Both the position numbers and the translations under genes were made by a program. A stretch of DNA of 64,000 nt from Citrobacter tructae. GTDB lineage: Bacteria > Pseudomonadota > Gammaproteobacteria > Enterobacterales > Enterobacteriaceae. The stretch covers positions 3,658,001 to 3,722,000 of the forward strand of contig NZ_CP038469.1 in NCBI RefSeq assembly GCF_004684345.1, read 5' to 3'. A model generated the notes under the pieces. It saw only the letters and a list, made by a program, of their open reading frames with translations, was not told the origin of the DNA and did no database searches. How positions within the stretch are numbered: the stretch's first letter is position 1; each line of letters starts with the position of its first letter. This document shows, one piece after another, positions 23,680-32,834 of the stretch.

Positions 23680-26423
23680 CGCACCTGGCGCTGGTTCCCG
23701 TTCCTCCCGTGGCGCACCTTGACGGCGTGAGTCAGCATTACGGGAAAACGGTGGCGCTGAACAATATCACGCTGGATATTCCTGCCCGCTGCATGGTGGG
23801 ATTGATTGGCCCGGATGGTGTCGGGAAATCGAGTCTGCTATCGCTCATCTCCGGCGCGCGGGCGATTGAACACGGCAACGTGATGGTGCTGGGCGGTGAT
23901 ATGCGTGACCCGAAGCACCGCCGCGATGTCTGCCCGCGCATTGCCTGGATGCCGCAGGGGCTGGGGAAAAACCTGTACCACACGCTGTCGGTGTATGAGA
24001 ACGTCGATTTCTTCGCCCGACTGTTCGGGCACGACAAAGCTGAGCGCGAGGAACGGATTACCGAGTTGCTGAACAGCACCGGGCTGGCACCGTTTCGCGA
24101 TCGCCCTGCCGGAAAACTCTCCGGCGGGATGAAGCAAAAACTGGGGTTGTGCTGTGCGCTGATCCACGACCCGGAGCTCTTGATTCTTGATGAGCCGACT
24201 ACCGGGGTCGACCCGCTGTCCCGCGCCCAGTTCTGGGAGCTGATTAACAGCATTCGCCAGCGGCAGACCAATATGAGCGTGCTGGTCGCCACCGCCTACA
24301 TGGAAGAGGCTGAGCGCTTTGACTGGCTGGTGGCGATGAACGCCGGGGAGGTGTTAGCCACCGGGAGCGCGCAGCAGCTACGCGAACAAACCAACAGCGA
24401 TACGCTGGAGCAGGCGTTTATCGCGCTGTTACCCGAAGCCCAGCGTCAGGCGCATAAACCGGTGGTGATCCCGCCGTATCACGCTGAGCAGGAAGAGATT
24501 GCCATTGAGGCGAAAGATCTGACCATGCGCTTCGGCAAGTTCGTCGCCGTTGACCACGTTAACTTCCGCATTCCGCGCGGGGAGATCTTCGGTTTTCTCG
24601 GCTCTAACGGCTGCGGTAAATCCACCACCATGAAGATGCTCACCGGACTGCTGCCCGCAAGCGAAGGTGAGGCATGGCTGTTTGGGCAAGCGGTTGACCC
24701 CAAGAATATCGATACCCGCCGTCGGGTAGGCTATATGTCGCAGGCTTTTTCACTCTACAGCGAGCTGACCGTGCGGCAAAACCTCGAGTTACACGCGCGG
24801 CTGTTTCATATCTCCGAGGCAGAAATCTCAGGGCGCGTAAAAGAGATGAGCGAGCGCTTTTCGCTGACCGATGTCGAAGACGCGTTGCCCGGCGCATTGC
24901 CGCTGGGGATCCGTCAACGACTGTCGCTGGCGGTGGCGGTGATCCATCGCCCGGAGATGCTCATTCTTGATGAACCAACCTCCGGCGTTGATCCGGTTGC
25001 CAGGGATATGTTCTGGCAGCTAATGGTTGATCTCTCGCGTCAGGACAAAGTGACCATTTTTATCTCCACACACTTTATGAACGAAGCGGAGCGCTGCGAC
25101 CGTATGTCGCTGATGCACGCAGGAAAAGTCCTGGCCAGCGGCACGCCGCAGGAACTGGTGAAGCAGCGCGGCGCAGCCACCCTGGAAGAAGCGTTTATCT
25201 CCTGGTTACAGGAAGCGGCAGGCCCGGCGCCGGAGGCTACGCTAGTACAGGCGAATGCTCCGGTGGTGCATAAAAACAGTCAACCGCCACGACAGGGGTT
25301 TAGCCTGCGACGCCTGTTTAGCTACAGCCGCCGTGAAGCGCTAGAGCTGCGGCGCGACCCGGTGCGTTCAACGCTGGCGCTGATGGGTACGGTGATCCTG
25401 ATGCTGATCATGGGCTACGGCATCAGTATGGACGTGGAAAACCTGCGTTTTTCGGTGCTCGATCGTGACCAGACCGTCAGCAGTCAGGCGTGGACGTTGA
25501 ATCTGGCGGGGTCGCGCTATTTTATCGAGCAACCGCCGCTCATCAGTTATGACGAACTGGACAAACGGATGCGCTCGGGCGAAGTGGCGGTAGCAATAGA
25601 AATCCCGCCCAATTTTGGCCGTGATATTGCGCGCGGAACGCCGGTGAAGATTGGCGTCTGGGTCGATGGTGCAATGCCGAGCCGTGCTGAAACGGTCAGA
25701 GGCTACGTGCAGGCGATGCACCAGACCTGGCTGCAGGATGTGATGGCGCGTCAACCAAATGCCAGTGGGCAAAACGGGCTGATGACCATTGAAACTCGCT
25801 ATCGTTACAACCCAGATGTGAAAAGTCTGCCGGCGATTGTTCCGGCGGTGATCCCACTGCTGTTGATGATGATCCCTTCGATGCTCAGCGCCCTGAGCGT
25901 AGTGCGTGAGAAAGAGCTGGGGTCGATTATCAACCTGTACGTTACGCCGACCACCCGCAGCGAGTTTTTACTCGGCAAACAGTTGCCTTACATCGTGTTG
26001 GGTATGCTGAATTTTTTGCTGCTGTGCGCGCTGTCGGTGTTGGTGTTCGGCGTCCCGCACAAGGGCAGTTTTGTGACCCTGACGCTGGCTGCGCTGCTGT
26101 ATGTCACCATTGCCACCGGACTTGGGCTGCTGATCTCCACGTTTATGAAAAGCCAGATCGCTGCCATTTTTGGTACGGCGATTATTACGCTGATCCCGGC
26201 GACGCAGTTTTCCGGAATGATCGACCCGGTCGCCTCGCTGGAAGGGCCGGGGCGCTGGATTGGCGAAATTTACCCAACCAGCCATTTTCTGACCATCGCG
26301 CGCGGGACGTTCTCTAAAGCGCTGGATCTGACGGATCTCTGGCAACTATTTATCCCGCTGGCGGTAGCCATTCCGGTGGTGATTGGCCTGAGCGTGTTGC
26401 TGCTGAAAAAACAGGAGGGGTGA
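23676..26423 (+). CDS. rbbA: Ribosome-associated ATPase / putative transporter RbbA
   Basis: This 915-residue fusion has two ABC ATPase domains (about 15-240 and 270-500) followed by an ABC-2-type membrane domain (about 550-915). Walker A motifs are GPDGVGKSS and GSNGCGKST; LSGGMKQK is the first signature motif, and the second domain has the weaker form LPLGIRQR. E. coli RbbA was reported to bind 30S ribosomes and stimulate elongation, yet the membrane half and the operon with yhiI and yhhJ argue for an exporter. The second signature motif departs from LSGGQ, so the two nucleotide sites are probably unequal. Confidence 0.93.
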   Translation: MTHLALVPVPPVAHLDGVSQHYGKTVALNNITLDIPARCMVGLIGPDGVGKSSLLSLISGARAIEHGNVMVLGGDMRDPKHRRDVCPRIAWMPQGLGKNLYHTLSVYENVDFFARLFGHDKAEREERITELLNSTGLAPFRDRPAGKLSGGMKQKLGLCCALIHDPELLILDEPTTGVDPLSRAQFWELINSIRQRQTNMSVLVATAYMEEAERFDWLVAMNAGEVLATGSAQQLREQTNSDTLEQAFIALLPEAQRQAHKPVVIPPYHAEQEEIAIEAKDLTMRFGKFVAVDHVNFRIPRGEIFGFLGSNGCGKSTTMKMLTGLLPASEGEAWLFGQAVDPKNIDTRRRVGYMSQAFSLYSELTVRQNLELHARLFHISEAEISGRVKEMSERFSLTDVEDALPGALPLGIRQRLSLAVAVIHRPEMLILDEPTSGVDPVARDMFWQLMVDLSRQDKVTIFISTHFMNEAERCDRMSLMHAGKVLASGTPQELVKQRGAATLEEAFISWLQEAAGPAPEATLVQANAPVVHKNSQPPRQGFSLRRLFSYSRREALELRRDPVRSTLALMGTVILMLIMGYGISMDVENLRFSVLDRDQTVSSQAWTLNLAGSRYFIEQPPLISYDELDKRMRSGEVAVAIEIPPNFGRDIARGTPVKIGVWVDGAMPSRAETVRGYVQAMHQTWLQDVMARQPNASGQNGLMTIETRYRYNPDVKSLPAIVPAVIPLLLMMIPSMLSALSVVREKELGSIINLYVTPTTRSEFLLGKQLPYIVLGMLNFLLLCALSVLVFGVPHKGSFVTLTLAALLYVTIATGLGLLISTFMKSQIAAIFGTAIITLIPATQFSGMIDPVASLEGPGRWIGEIYPTSHFLTIARGTFSKALDLTDLWQLFIPLAVAIPVVIGLSVLLLKKQEG

Positions 26424-27547
26424 TGCGCCGATTACGCAATATTTATAATCTCGGCATCAAAGAGTTGCGCAGTCTACTGGGCGATAAAGCGATGCTGACG
26501 CTGATCGTCTTCGCCTTCACGATTTCGGTTTACTCTTCCGCCACCGTCCTGCCGGGTTCGCTGCACCTGGCGCCGATTGCCATTGCCGATATGGATCAGT
26601 CTCAGTTGTCGAATCGGATTGTGAACAGCTTTTATCGCCCGTGGTTTTTACCGCCGGAGATGATCACTGCCGATGAGATGGATGCCGGGCTGGATGCCGG
26701 TCGCTATACCTTCGCCGTGAACATTCCGCCTGATTTTCAGCGTGATGTGCTGGCCGGGCGGCAGCCGGATATTCAGGTTAACGTCGATGCCACGCGGATG
26801 AGCCAGGCCTTTACCGGCAACAGCTATATCCAGAATATCATTAGCGGCGAGGTAAGCAGCTTTGTGGCTCGTTATCGTGATAACAGCGAGCCGCCGGTGG
26901 CGCTGGAAATACGCATGCGCTTTAACCCGAATCTGGAACCCGCCCGCTTCGGGGCAGTGATGGCAATTATCAACAACATCACCATGCTGGCGATAGTGCT
27001 CACTGGCTCGGCGCTGATCCGCGAGCGTGAGCACGGGACAATAGAGCATCTGCTGGTGATGCCGGTGACGCCGTTTGAGATCATGATGGCAAAAATCTGG
27101 TCGATGGGGCTGGTGGTGCTGGTGGTTTCCGGCCTGTCGCTGATGTTGATGGTGAAAGGCGTGCTCGGCGTGCCGATTGAAGGCTCAATCCCGTTGTTTA
27201 TGCTGGGCGTGGCGCTGAGCCTGTTCGCCACCACGTCGATCGGCATTTTTATGGGCACGCTGGCGCGCTCCATGCCGCAGTTGGGGCTGCTGATGATTCT
27301 GGTGCTGCTGCCGTTACAAATGCTCTCCGGTGGTTCCACCCCGCGTGAAAGCATGCCGCAGGCGGTGCAGGACATCATGCTGACGATGCCGACCACCCAC
27401 TTTGTCAGTCTCGCGCAAGCGATACTCTATCGTGGCGCCGGGTTGGGTATTGTCTGGCCACAGTTCCTGACGTTACTGGCGATCGGCAGCGCATTCTTCC
27501 TGATCGCGTTGTTCCGCTTTAGAAAGACGATTGGCACCATGGCGTAA
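26423..27547 (+). CDS. yhhJ: ABC-2-type permease YhhJ
   Basis: This 374-residue ABC-2 permease has one N-terminal membrane helix (about 22-42), a large periplasmic domain, and five or six further helices after about residue 170. The ATG at 26423 overlaps the rbbA stop (TGATG) and sits behind AGGAGGGG. A GTG one codon earlier is possible. E. coli YhhJ starts at the same ATG. It pairs with the membrane half of RbbA and the YhiI adaptor, making an export complex like YbhFSR. It ends 15 bases before the convergent nikR. Confidence 0.92.
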   Translation: MRRLRNIYNLGIKELRSLLGDKAMLTLIVFAFTISVYSSATVLPGSLHLAPIAIADMDQSQLSNRIVNSFYRPWFLPPEMITADEMDAGLDAGRYTFAVNIPPDFQRDVLAGRQPDIQVNVDATRMSQAFTGNSYIQNIISGEVSSFVARYRDNSEPPVALEIRMRFNPNLEPARFGAVMAIINNITMLAIVLTGSALIREREHGTIEHLLVMPVTPFEIMMAKIWSMGLVVLVVSGLSLMLMVKGVLGVPIEGSIPLFMLGVALSLFATTSIGIFMGTLARSMPQLGLLMILVLLPLQMLSGGSTPRESMPQAVQDIMLTMPTTHFVSLAQAILYRGAGLGIVWPQFLTLLAIGSAFFLIALFRFRKTIGTMA

Positions 27548-27562
27548 ACATCATTGCAGGGT

Positions 27563-27964
27563 TCACTCTTCTTTCGGCAGGCACTGCAAATGGCCGTGGC
27601 GCACGCCGCGCTGGGAGATGACGTCATCGGCAAAATGCTGAACATCGCCCATGTCGCCTTTCAGCACGGCGATTTCCAGGCAGTCGTCATGGTTGATGTG
27701 GACGTGCAGGGTGGCGACCGACAAATCATGATGATGATGTTGGGTCGAGACAATACGGCTGGCTAAGTCACGTTTCTCATGTTCATAAACATACGAGAGC
27801 ACCGCGAAGCCTTGTGTGCCGTGCTCTTGCGTGCTTTCCTGGGACAGTGCGCCGCGCAGAATGTCACGGATGGCTTCGGAACGGTTGTTATAGCCGCGGC
27901 GCTGGCTCAGGCTATCCAGCGTTTCCAGTAAATCGTCATCGAGAGTAATGGTGACTCGTTGCAT
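27563..27964 (-). CDS. nikR: Nickel-responsive regulator NikR
   Basis: This 133-residue ribbon-helix-helix regulator (N-terminal MQRVTITLDDDLLETLD) has a C-terminal ACT-like nickel domain. The high-affinity nickel ligands H76, H87, H89 and C95 are all present at the E. coli positions. NikR represses the nikABCDE nickel importer when nickel is replete. Here the nikABCDE genes that normally precede it are missing, and acpT lies directly upstream with 49 bases between. The ligand set is intact, so the protein is probably functional and must act on targets elsewhere or on itself. Confidence 0.95.
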   Translation of the reverse strand: MQRVTITLDDDLLETLDSLSQRRGYNNRSEAIRDILRGALSQESTQEHGTQGFAVLSYVYEHEKRDLASRIVSTQHHHHDLSVATLHVHINHDDCLEIAVLKGDMGDVQHFADDVISQRGVRHGHLQCLPKEE

Positions 27965-28013
27965 CTGATTTCAACCTTACGATAAAGCGCGGTAGCGCAC
28001 GGGGAATGCGGTA

Positions 28014-28592
28014 TTACAGCCTTTGCACGGCGTCGGCTGTCAGGGTAAACGGCGTTGGCGTACACACTGCCAGGCTCAGGGTATCGAGCTGGCACTGGCT
28101 GACAGAGAGCGAAGACGTTAGCGTGGTGCTGTCGACGCTGACAATTTGCCATGCACTGCCGCCACGCTGTTTAATGATGGCCTCTTTGCGCGTCCAGATG
28201 CGCCAGAAGGCCGAAAGTTGTTGGTCCGGGTGTTCGGCTTCGACTTCGGCATGTTCCCCAAGGCTGAACACGGTGTTTGCCAGCGTTTGCCAGTTATCGC
28301 GTGGGCGCACGACTTCAATATCGCAGCCCACTTCCCCTTCGTCGCTGAGCAGCAGGGCGATGTCATCGCCACTGTGGCTGAGATTGAACCACAGCGGCGT
28401 GTCGGCTGGAAATGCCGGTTTTCCCTGCTCACCATAGACAATCTCAGGCAGTGGCGACAGGGCATGGGAAAGCAGCACACGGCCAGCCAGCCAGCGCGCA
28501 CGGTGAGCACCTTGCGGTGCCTGTTCATAGAGCGCAAGGGGTAGGGCGCCGGAGCTTAAATCAGACACTTTCCCAAGAACAATCCGGTACAT
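28014..28592 (-). CDS. acpT: 4'-phosphopantetheinyl transferase AcpT
   Basis: This 192-residue enzyme of the Sfp-type phosphopantetheinyl transferase superfamily carries family motifs FNLSHSGDD at about 69-77, GCDIEVVRPRDN at about 88-99 with the magnesium-binding Asp and Glu, and WRIWTRKEAIIKQ at about 129-141. Such enzymes move the coenzyme A phosphopantetheine arm to a serine of carrier proteins. The exact partner of AcpT in enterobacteria is poorly defined; it is separate from AcpS and EntD. In E. coli nikA follows here; in this genome nikR does. Confidence 0.92.
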   Translation of the reverse strand: MYRIVLGKVSDLSSGALPLALYEQAPQGAHRARWLAGRVLLSHALSPLPEIVYGEQGKPAFPADTPLWFNLSHSGDDIALLLSDEGEVGCDIEVVRPRDNWQTLANTVFSLGEHAEVEAEHPDQQLSAFWRIWTRKEAIIKQRGGSAWQIVSVDSTTLTSSLSVSQCQLDTLSLAVCTPTPFTLTADAVQRL

Positions 28593-28655
28593 ATCAGGGC
28601 TAACCTTTAGTCATAATGCGGGTTGTGTACCATTCTTCACATCCCTTTTGCAAGT

Positions 28656-29705
28656 TTATCCCGGTAATCGACTTTTCGGTCTGCCGGGGCCCAACAAAAT
28701 TGCCAGCTTGCTGCCGCCTTTGGTGGTTTCCATCCAGATTTTACACACGCTGGTGAGCGGCACGGAAAGCAGCATGCCGACCGGGCCGAGCAGCCATCCC
28801 CACACCAGCAAGGAAAGGAAGACGACAAGCGTCGACAATCCCAGGCGATGCCCCATCATGCGCGGCTCGAGGATATTGCCAATCACCATATGCACCACCA
28901 GGAACAGCGCGCCTACCAGCACGCATTCGTAAATGCCGTTGAACAGCAACGCCTGGAGCATCGGCGGTACGGCGGAAATAACGGAGCCAATATTGGGCAC
29001 ATAGTTTAGCAGGAACGCCAGCACGCCCCACATCAGAGCAAACTGAATACCCATCAGCGCCAGCCCCAGCCAGACGATAGCCCCGGTCCATAAGCTGAGC
29101 AATGTTTTTAGCGCCAGATAGTGAGATACACCCTTCAATGCACGATGTAGACCCGCAATATGGATCTGTGGATTATTCAGCGCAAAGCGCATTTTGTAAG
29201 GAACATGGCGCACCTCAAACAGCATAAACACCACTGTCATTACCAGCAGGAAGACGCTTGCCATTGCGCCGGAAAGCCCGGTCATCAGCGTGGTTGTGAA
29301 GGTCATCAGCTTGTCGGAGTCGATACGTTGCAGTAGGCGTTCTGGCGACATGTGCAGGTTAAGAAAGGGCACCATCTCTTGCACATACAGGACCTTGCGC
29401 GTCAGCTCCTTGTTGTACTTCGGCAGCATATCCATGAATTCAGTGATTGAAGATGCGAGGACGCCCACCAGCGCGGTAAGAACGAACAACATCACCACCA
29501 CCACCAGCGTAATGGCAATCGGACGACCTAGTCCCCGGCGAATAAACCAAGTGACCAGTGGGTTCAGCACGATGGCAAAAAAGAGGGCCAGCAGCAGTTG
29601 TACAATAATATCAGCAGCCGCGTGAATACCCGCGAGGATAACAACCAGGGCGGCCAATTTGAGTAAAATATGCAAACCTGTTTTATCAGGTTGAGCGTTT
29701 GTCAT
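28656..29705 (-). CDS. yhhT: AI-2E family transporter YhhT
   Basis: This 349-residue polytopic membrane protein of the PerM/AI-2E (UPF0118) family has two N-terminal helices, a soluble region at about 70-140, and five or more helices after 145, including the family motif NYVPNIGSVISAVPP at about 246-260. The ATG at 29705 is chosen over an in-frame start 64 codons upstream, because it gives the exact E. coli length and follows AAAGGAAGAACAC. Members export autoinducer-2 or act as sodium/proton antiporters; the specific role of YhhT is unknown. It diverges from yhhS. Confidence 0.92.
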   Translation of the reverse strand: MTNAQPDKTGLHILLKLAALVVILAGIHAAADIIVQLLLALFFAIVLNPLVTWFIRRGLGRPIAITLVVVVMLFVLTALVGVLASSITEFMDMLPKYNKELTRKVLYVQEMVPFLNLHMSPERLLQRIDSDKLMTFTTTLMTGLSGAMASVFLLVMTVVFMLFEVRHVPYKMRFALNNPQIHIAGLHRALKGVSHYLALKTLLSLWTGAIVWLGLALMGIQFALMWGVLAFLLNYVPNIGSVISAVPPMLQALLFNGIYECVLVGALFLVVHMVIGNILEPRMMGHRLGLSTLVVFLSLLVWGWLLGPVGMLLSVPLTSVCKIWMETTKGGSKLAILLGPGRPKSRLPG

Positions 29706-29841
29706 GTGTTCTTCCTTTCTTTTTGCGTTTTGCATTAAGTGTAGTGGCTGGCTTGCGGCTGATATTCCTAATCTGGCTGCTGATTTCTGTTCGGCAACAT
29801 GATAGAAATGAAACAATGTTGTAAAAATGTGGTGACCCTCC

Positions 29842-31059
29842 ATGCCCGAACCCGTCGCTGATCCGGCGCTTAACGGATTACGTCTCAATCTGCGCATTGT
29901 CTCGGTGGTGATGTTTAACTTCGCCAGCTACCTGACCATCGGCTTACCGCTCGCGGTGTTGCCCGGCTATGTCCATGATGTTATGGGTTTTAGCGCTTTC
30001 TGGGCCGGGCTGGTTATCAGCCTGCAGTATTTCGCTACGTTATTGAGTCGCCCGCATGCGGGTCGATATGCCGATCTTTTGGGGCCGAAAAAGATTGTCG
30101 TGTTCGGTCTGTGCGGCTGTTTCTTAAGTGGCTTGGGTTATTTACTGGCGGGATCGTCCAGCGGTTGGCCGATGGCGAGTTTGCTGTTGCTGTGCCTCGG
30201 GCGCGTGATTCTGGGGATTGGGCAAAGTTTTGCCGGTACCGGTTCAACGCTGTGGGGCGTGGGTGTGGTTGGCTCAATGCACATTGGGCGGGTGATTTCA
30301 TGGAACGGCATCGTCACCTACGGGGCGATGGCGATCGGTGCGCCGCTGGGTGTGCTGTGTTATGCCTGGGGTGGATTGCAGGGACTGGCGCTGACCATTA
30401 TGGCTGTGGCGCTGTTGGCGATATTGCTGGCGCTGCCGCGCCCGACGGTGAAGGCCAGCAAGGGTAAACCGATGCCGTTTCGCGCGGTGCTCGGGCGCGT
30501 CTGGCTGTACGGGATGGCGTTAGCGTTGGCTTCTGCCGGTTTTGGGGTGATCGCCACCTTTATCACTCTGTTTTATGACGCCAAAGGCTGGGACGGTGCG
30601 GCATTTGCGTTGACGCTGTTCAGCTGTACGTTTGTCGGGACTCGCCTGTTATTCCCAAACGGTATCAATCGATTAGGTGGGCTAAATGTGGCGATGATCT
30701 GCTTTTGCGTGGAGATTGTCGGGCTGCTGTTGGTGGGGATGGCATCCATGCCGTGGATGGCGAAAGTGGGCGTTCTGCTGGCTGGCGCGGGATTCTCACT
30801 GGTGTTCCCAGCGCTGGGCGTGGTCGCAGTAAAAGCGGTGCCACAGCAGAATCAGGGCGCTGCGCTGGCAACCTATACGGTATTTATGGATCTCTCGCTG
30901 GGGGTTACCGGGCCGCTGGCGGGGCTGGTGATGACGTGGGCGGGTGTGCCGATTATCTATCTGGCGGCAGCCGGACTGGTAGCGGTGGCGTTATTACTGA
31001 CTTGGCGGTTAAAAAAACGGCCCCCGGAGGAATCTGCGGAGGCCGTGTCATCATCTTAA
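29842..31059 (+). CDS. yhhS: MFS transporter YhhS
   Basis: This 405-residue major facilitator with 12 predicted helices has the same length as E. coli YhhS. Segments LSRPHAGRYADLLGPKKIVV (loop 2-3) and GIGQSFAGTGSTLWGVGVVG are conserved in this efflux-like branch. Drug- or herbicide-related efflux has been proposed for E. coli YhhS when overexpressed; the natural substrate is not known. It diverges from yhhT and ends 3 bases before the convergent dcrB stop. Confidence 0.92.
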   Translation: MPEPVADPALNGLRLNLRIVSVVMFNFASYLTIGLPLAVLPGYVHDVMGFSAFWAGLVISLQYFATLLSRPHAGRYADLLGPKKIVVFGLCGCFLSGLGYLLAGSSSGWPMASLLLLCLGRVILGIGQSFAGTGSTLWGVGVVGSMHIGRVISWNGIVTYGAMAIGAPLGVLCYAWGGLQGLALTIMAVALLAILLALPRPTVKASKGKPMPFRAVLGRVWLYGMALALASAGFGVIATFITLFYDAKGWDGAAFALTLFSCTFVGTRLLFPNGINRLGGLNVAMICFCVEIVGLLLVGMASMPWMAKVGVLLAGAGFSLVFPALGVVAVKAVPQQNQGAALATYTVFMDLSLGVTGPLAGLVMTWAGVPIIYLAAAGLVAVALLLTWRLKKRPPEESAEAVSSS

Positions 31060-31062
31060 CTG

Positions 31063-31620
31063 TTACTGGATAACCAGCGTGTTAATGATGTTTTCTGCGG
31101 TCGTCTGCGCTTTCTGCTGATCGTCAGCAGGCAGCGTGATCTGCAGGGTCAGCAGTTGATTGTCCACTTTACCCAGCACCACGGAAGAGTATGCGGTCTG
31201 GCCTTTGGCGGAGATGATGCTGTCTAATTGCTGAAGAGTATGGCCTTTCAGCTCAATTGACTTGTTGGTGACGACCTGCAACTGCGGGTCACGGCTACGC
31301 TGTTGATCTTCCAGGCGTTTTGCCAGTACAGTCAGATCTTCACTGGTGTCATCACCGACAATCACAATCACCGCTTTCTGGCCGGTTGCGTCAGAATAAA
31401 CGTGCATATTGTTGGCCTGAGTGCCTAGCTTACCGCTCTGATCGGTCATATCCGCTGGCAGAGAAAAACTGAGTTTGCCGTCCAGCAGGCTGACCGGTTG
31501 TCCGGCTGCGTTACTTTCTGCAGCAGCACCTTCGGCTGGCGCTTTTGTATCGCTATTATCACAGGCCGCAAGCCCCATAACCAGCAGGCCAATACCGACA
31601 TATTTAACCAGATTGCGCAT
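31063..31620 (-). CDS. dcrB: Inner-membrane lipoprotein DcrB
   Basis: This 185-residue lipoprotein has signal peptide MRNLVKYVGIGLLVMGLAAC with a lipobox LAAC (Cys20) followed by DNS. The body matches E. coli DcrB, named for its need in phage C1 and C6 infection and linked to lipoprotein maturation and envelope homeostasis. The ATG at 31620 is preferred to an in-frame start 18 codons upstream, because the signal peptide begins there and GAAAGGAAG precedes it. It follows yhhQ on the same strand. Confidence 0.94.
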   Translation of the reverse strand: MRNLVKYVGIGLLVMGLAACDNSDTKAPAEGAAAESNAAGQPVSLLDGKLSFSLPADMTDQSGKLGTQANNMHVYSDATGQKAVIVIVGDDTSEDLTVLAKRLEDQQRSRDPQLQVVTNKSIELKGHTLQQLDSIISAKGQTAYSSVVLGKVDNQLLTLQITLPADDQQKAQTTAENIINTLVIQ

Positions 31621-31692
31621 TGACTTCTTCCTTTCGATAAACGGCCATAACGGCTCATTCGTCCATCTTATCACAACTCGGAAAATGAACCT

Positions 31693-32358
31693 TTAACTCG
31701 TCTGCAATGCAGCGATTTCAGATTTATCTGCCAGCCTTTTCAGTAACATATTCAGCAACACGCCGTACATCGGCAGGAAGAAAATAATACTGATCAGCAC
31801 CTTGAAACAGTAATCGACAAGCGCGATTTCCATCCAGTGCTCGGCCATAAAGGCATCCGGGCTACGCCAGAAGGCGATAAAGAAGAAGGCCAGCGTATCG
31901 CTGATGTTGCCAAACAGCGTGGACGCGGTAGGGGCGAGCCACCAGCGACGGTTCTGACGCAGGCGGTTAAAGACATGCACATCCAGAATTTGTCCCAGTG
32001 CGTAGGCCATAAAACTGGCGGCGGCGATACGGGCGACAAATAGGTTAAAGTGCAGCAGCGCATCGAACCCCTGCCAGGACCCCATATAAAATAGCGCGGA
32101 AACCACATACGAAATCAACAGTGCGGGGATCATGACGGCAAAAATGATGCGTCGCGCCAGCGGTGCGCCAAAAATGCGTACAGTCAGGTCGGTGGCGAGG
32201 AAAATAAACGGAAAGCTAAAGGCCCCCCATGTGGTGTGGAAACCGAAGATGGTGATCGGTAGTTGCACCAGATAGTTACTGGAAGTGATCACCAGTAGAT
32301 GAAATAGCGATAGCCAGAACAACGCTTTTACGCGCTGAGTTTGTGTAAACGGAGTCAT
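31693..32358 (-). CDS. yhhQ: Queuosine precursor (preQ0/preQ1) transporter YhhQ/QueP
   Basis: This 221-residue integral membrane protein of the COG1738 vitamin/precursor ECF-like family has about six helices. It carries the family motifs GFHTTWGAFSFPFIFLATDL and FNRLRQNRRWWLAPTASTL. E. coli YhhQ imports 7-cyano-7-deazaguanine for queuosine synthesis. The ATG at 32358 gives the E. coli length and follows AAAAAGG by 6 bases. The leader upstream of this start can fold like a preQ1 class I riboswitch (32364-32400). Confidence 0.94.
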   Translation of the reverse strand: MTPFTQTQRVKALFWLSLFHLLVITSSNYLVQLPITIFGFHTTWGAFSFPFIFLATDLTVRIFGAPLARRIIFAVMIPALLISYVVSALFYMGSWQGFDALLHFNLFVARIAAASFMAYALGQILDVHVFNRLRQNRRWWLAPTASTLFGNISDTLAFFFIAFWRSPDAFMAEHWMEIALVDYCFKVLISIIFFLPMYGVLLNMLLKRLADKSEIAALQTS

Positions 32359-32363
32359 ATTGT

Positions 32364-32400
32364 ACCTTTTTAGTAAACAATTGGGGTGAGGGAACCCAAT
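32364..32400 (-). promoter_or_regulatory. Candidate preQ1-I riboswitch ahead of yhhQ
   Basis: On the minus strand, stem TTGGG/CCCAA (plus 395-399 with 381-385) encloses the loop TTCCCTCACC. A tail of about a dozen bases runs into ACTAAAAAGG, where the loop CCT could pair with AGG of the ribosome site. This is the H-type pseudoknot layout of the compact preQ1-I aptamer, and the downstream gene transports a preQ1 precursor. The fold was judged by eye only. Confidence 0.5.
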
Positions 32401-32527
32401 AAAACGGACGCATGATACTGCTTTAATGCTGCTTTGCAATGGTTGTTTTTCACGCAATCGTTAACCTGATTGGCTTACTGAGCAACAGAGCGTAAAATAA
32501 CGCCGTTTTTTATTGAACGAGACAACG

Positions 32528-32773
32528 ATGAGCGATTTGTTTACCTCTCCCGACCATACCCTTGATGCCCAGGGGCTGCGCTGCCCGGAACCGGTGATGA
32601 TGGTGCGTAAAACTGTGCGCGGCATGCAGGCCGGTGAAACGCTGCTGATTGTCGCGGACGATCCGGCGACAACCCGCGACATTCCCGGCTTTTGTACGTT
32701 TATGGAACATGAGCTGGTGGCCAAAGAGACCGACTCTCTGCCGTACCGCTATTTGGTGCGTAAAGGCCAGTAA
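32528..32773 (+). CDS. tusA: Sulfur-carrier protein TusA
   Basis: This 81-residue protein has the TusA signature LDAQGLRCPEPVMMVRK, whose cysteine (Cys19) accepts persulfide sulfur from IscS. It relays sulfur through TusBCD-TusE to MnmA for 2-thiolation of tRNA wobble uridine, and affects molybdenum cofactor synthesis. The ATG at 32528 gives the E. coli length; an ATG five codons upstream lies in the same frame. The stop codon sits in a small hairpin (32765-32780). Confidence 0.95.
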   Translation: MSDLFTSPDHTLDAQGLRCPEPVMMVRKTVRGMQAGETLLIVADDPATTRDIPGFCTFMEHELVAKETDSLPYRYLVRKGQ

Positions 32774-32800
32774 TCTGGCCAGAAGACGCACCAAACGTGG

Positions 32801-32828
32801 GCCGGATGAGGCAGTGCCGCCATCCGGC
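32801..32828. repeat. REP element between tusA and zntA
   Basis: GCCGGATG...CATCCGGC (7-8 bp perfect arms) is a typical REP palindrome, between convergent genes. Confidence 0.85.
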
Positions 32829-32834
32829 AAAAAA

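Noticed and set aside
23676..26423. Possible frameshift or fusion artefact in rbbA
   Set aside because: Two ABC domains plus a membrane domain in one 915-residue ORF is the normal RbbA layout; the frame is continuous.
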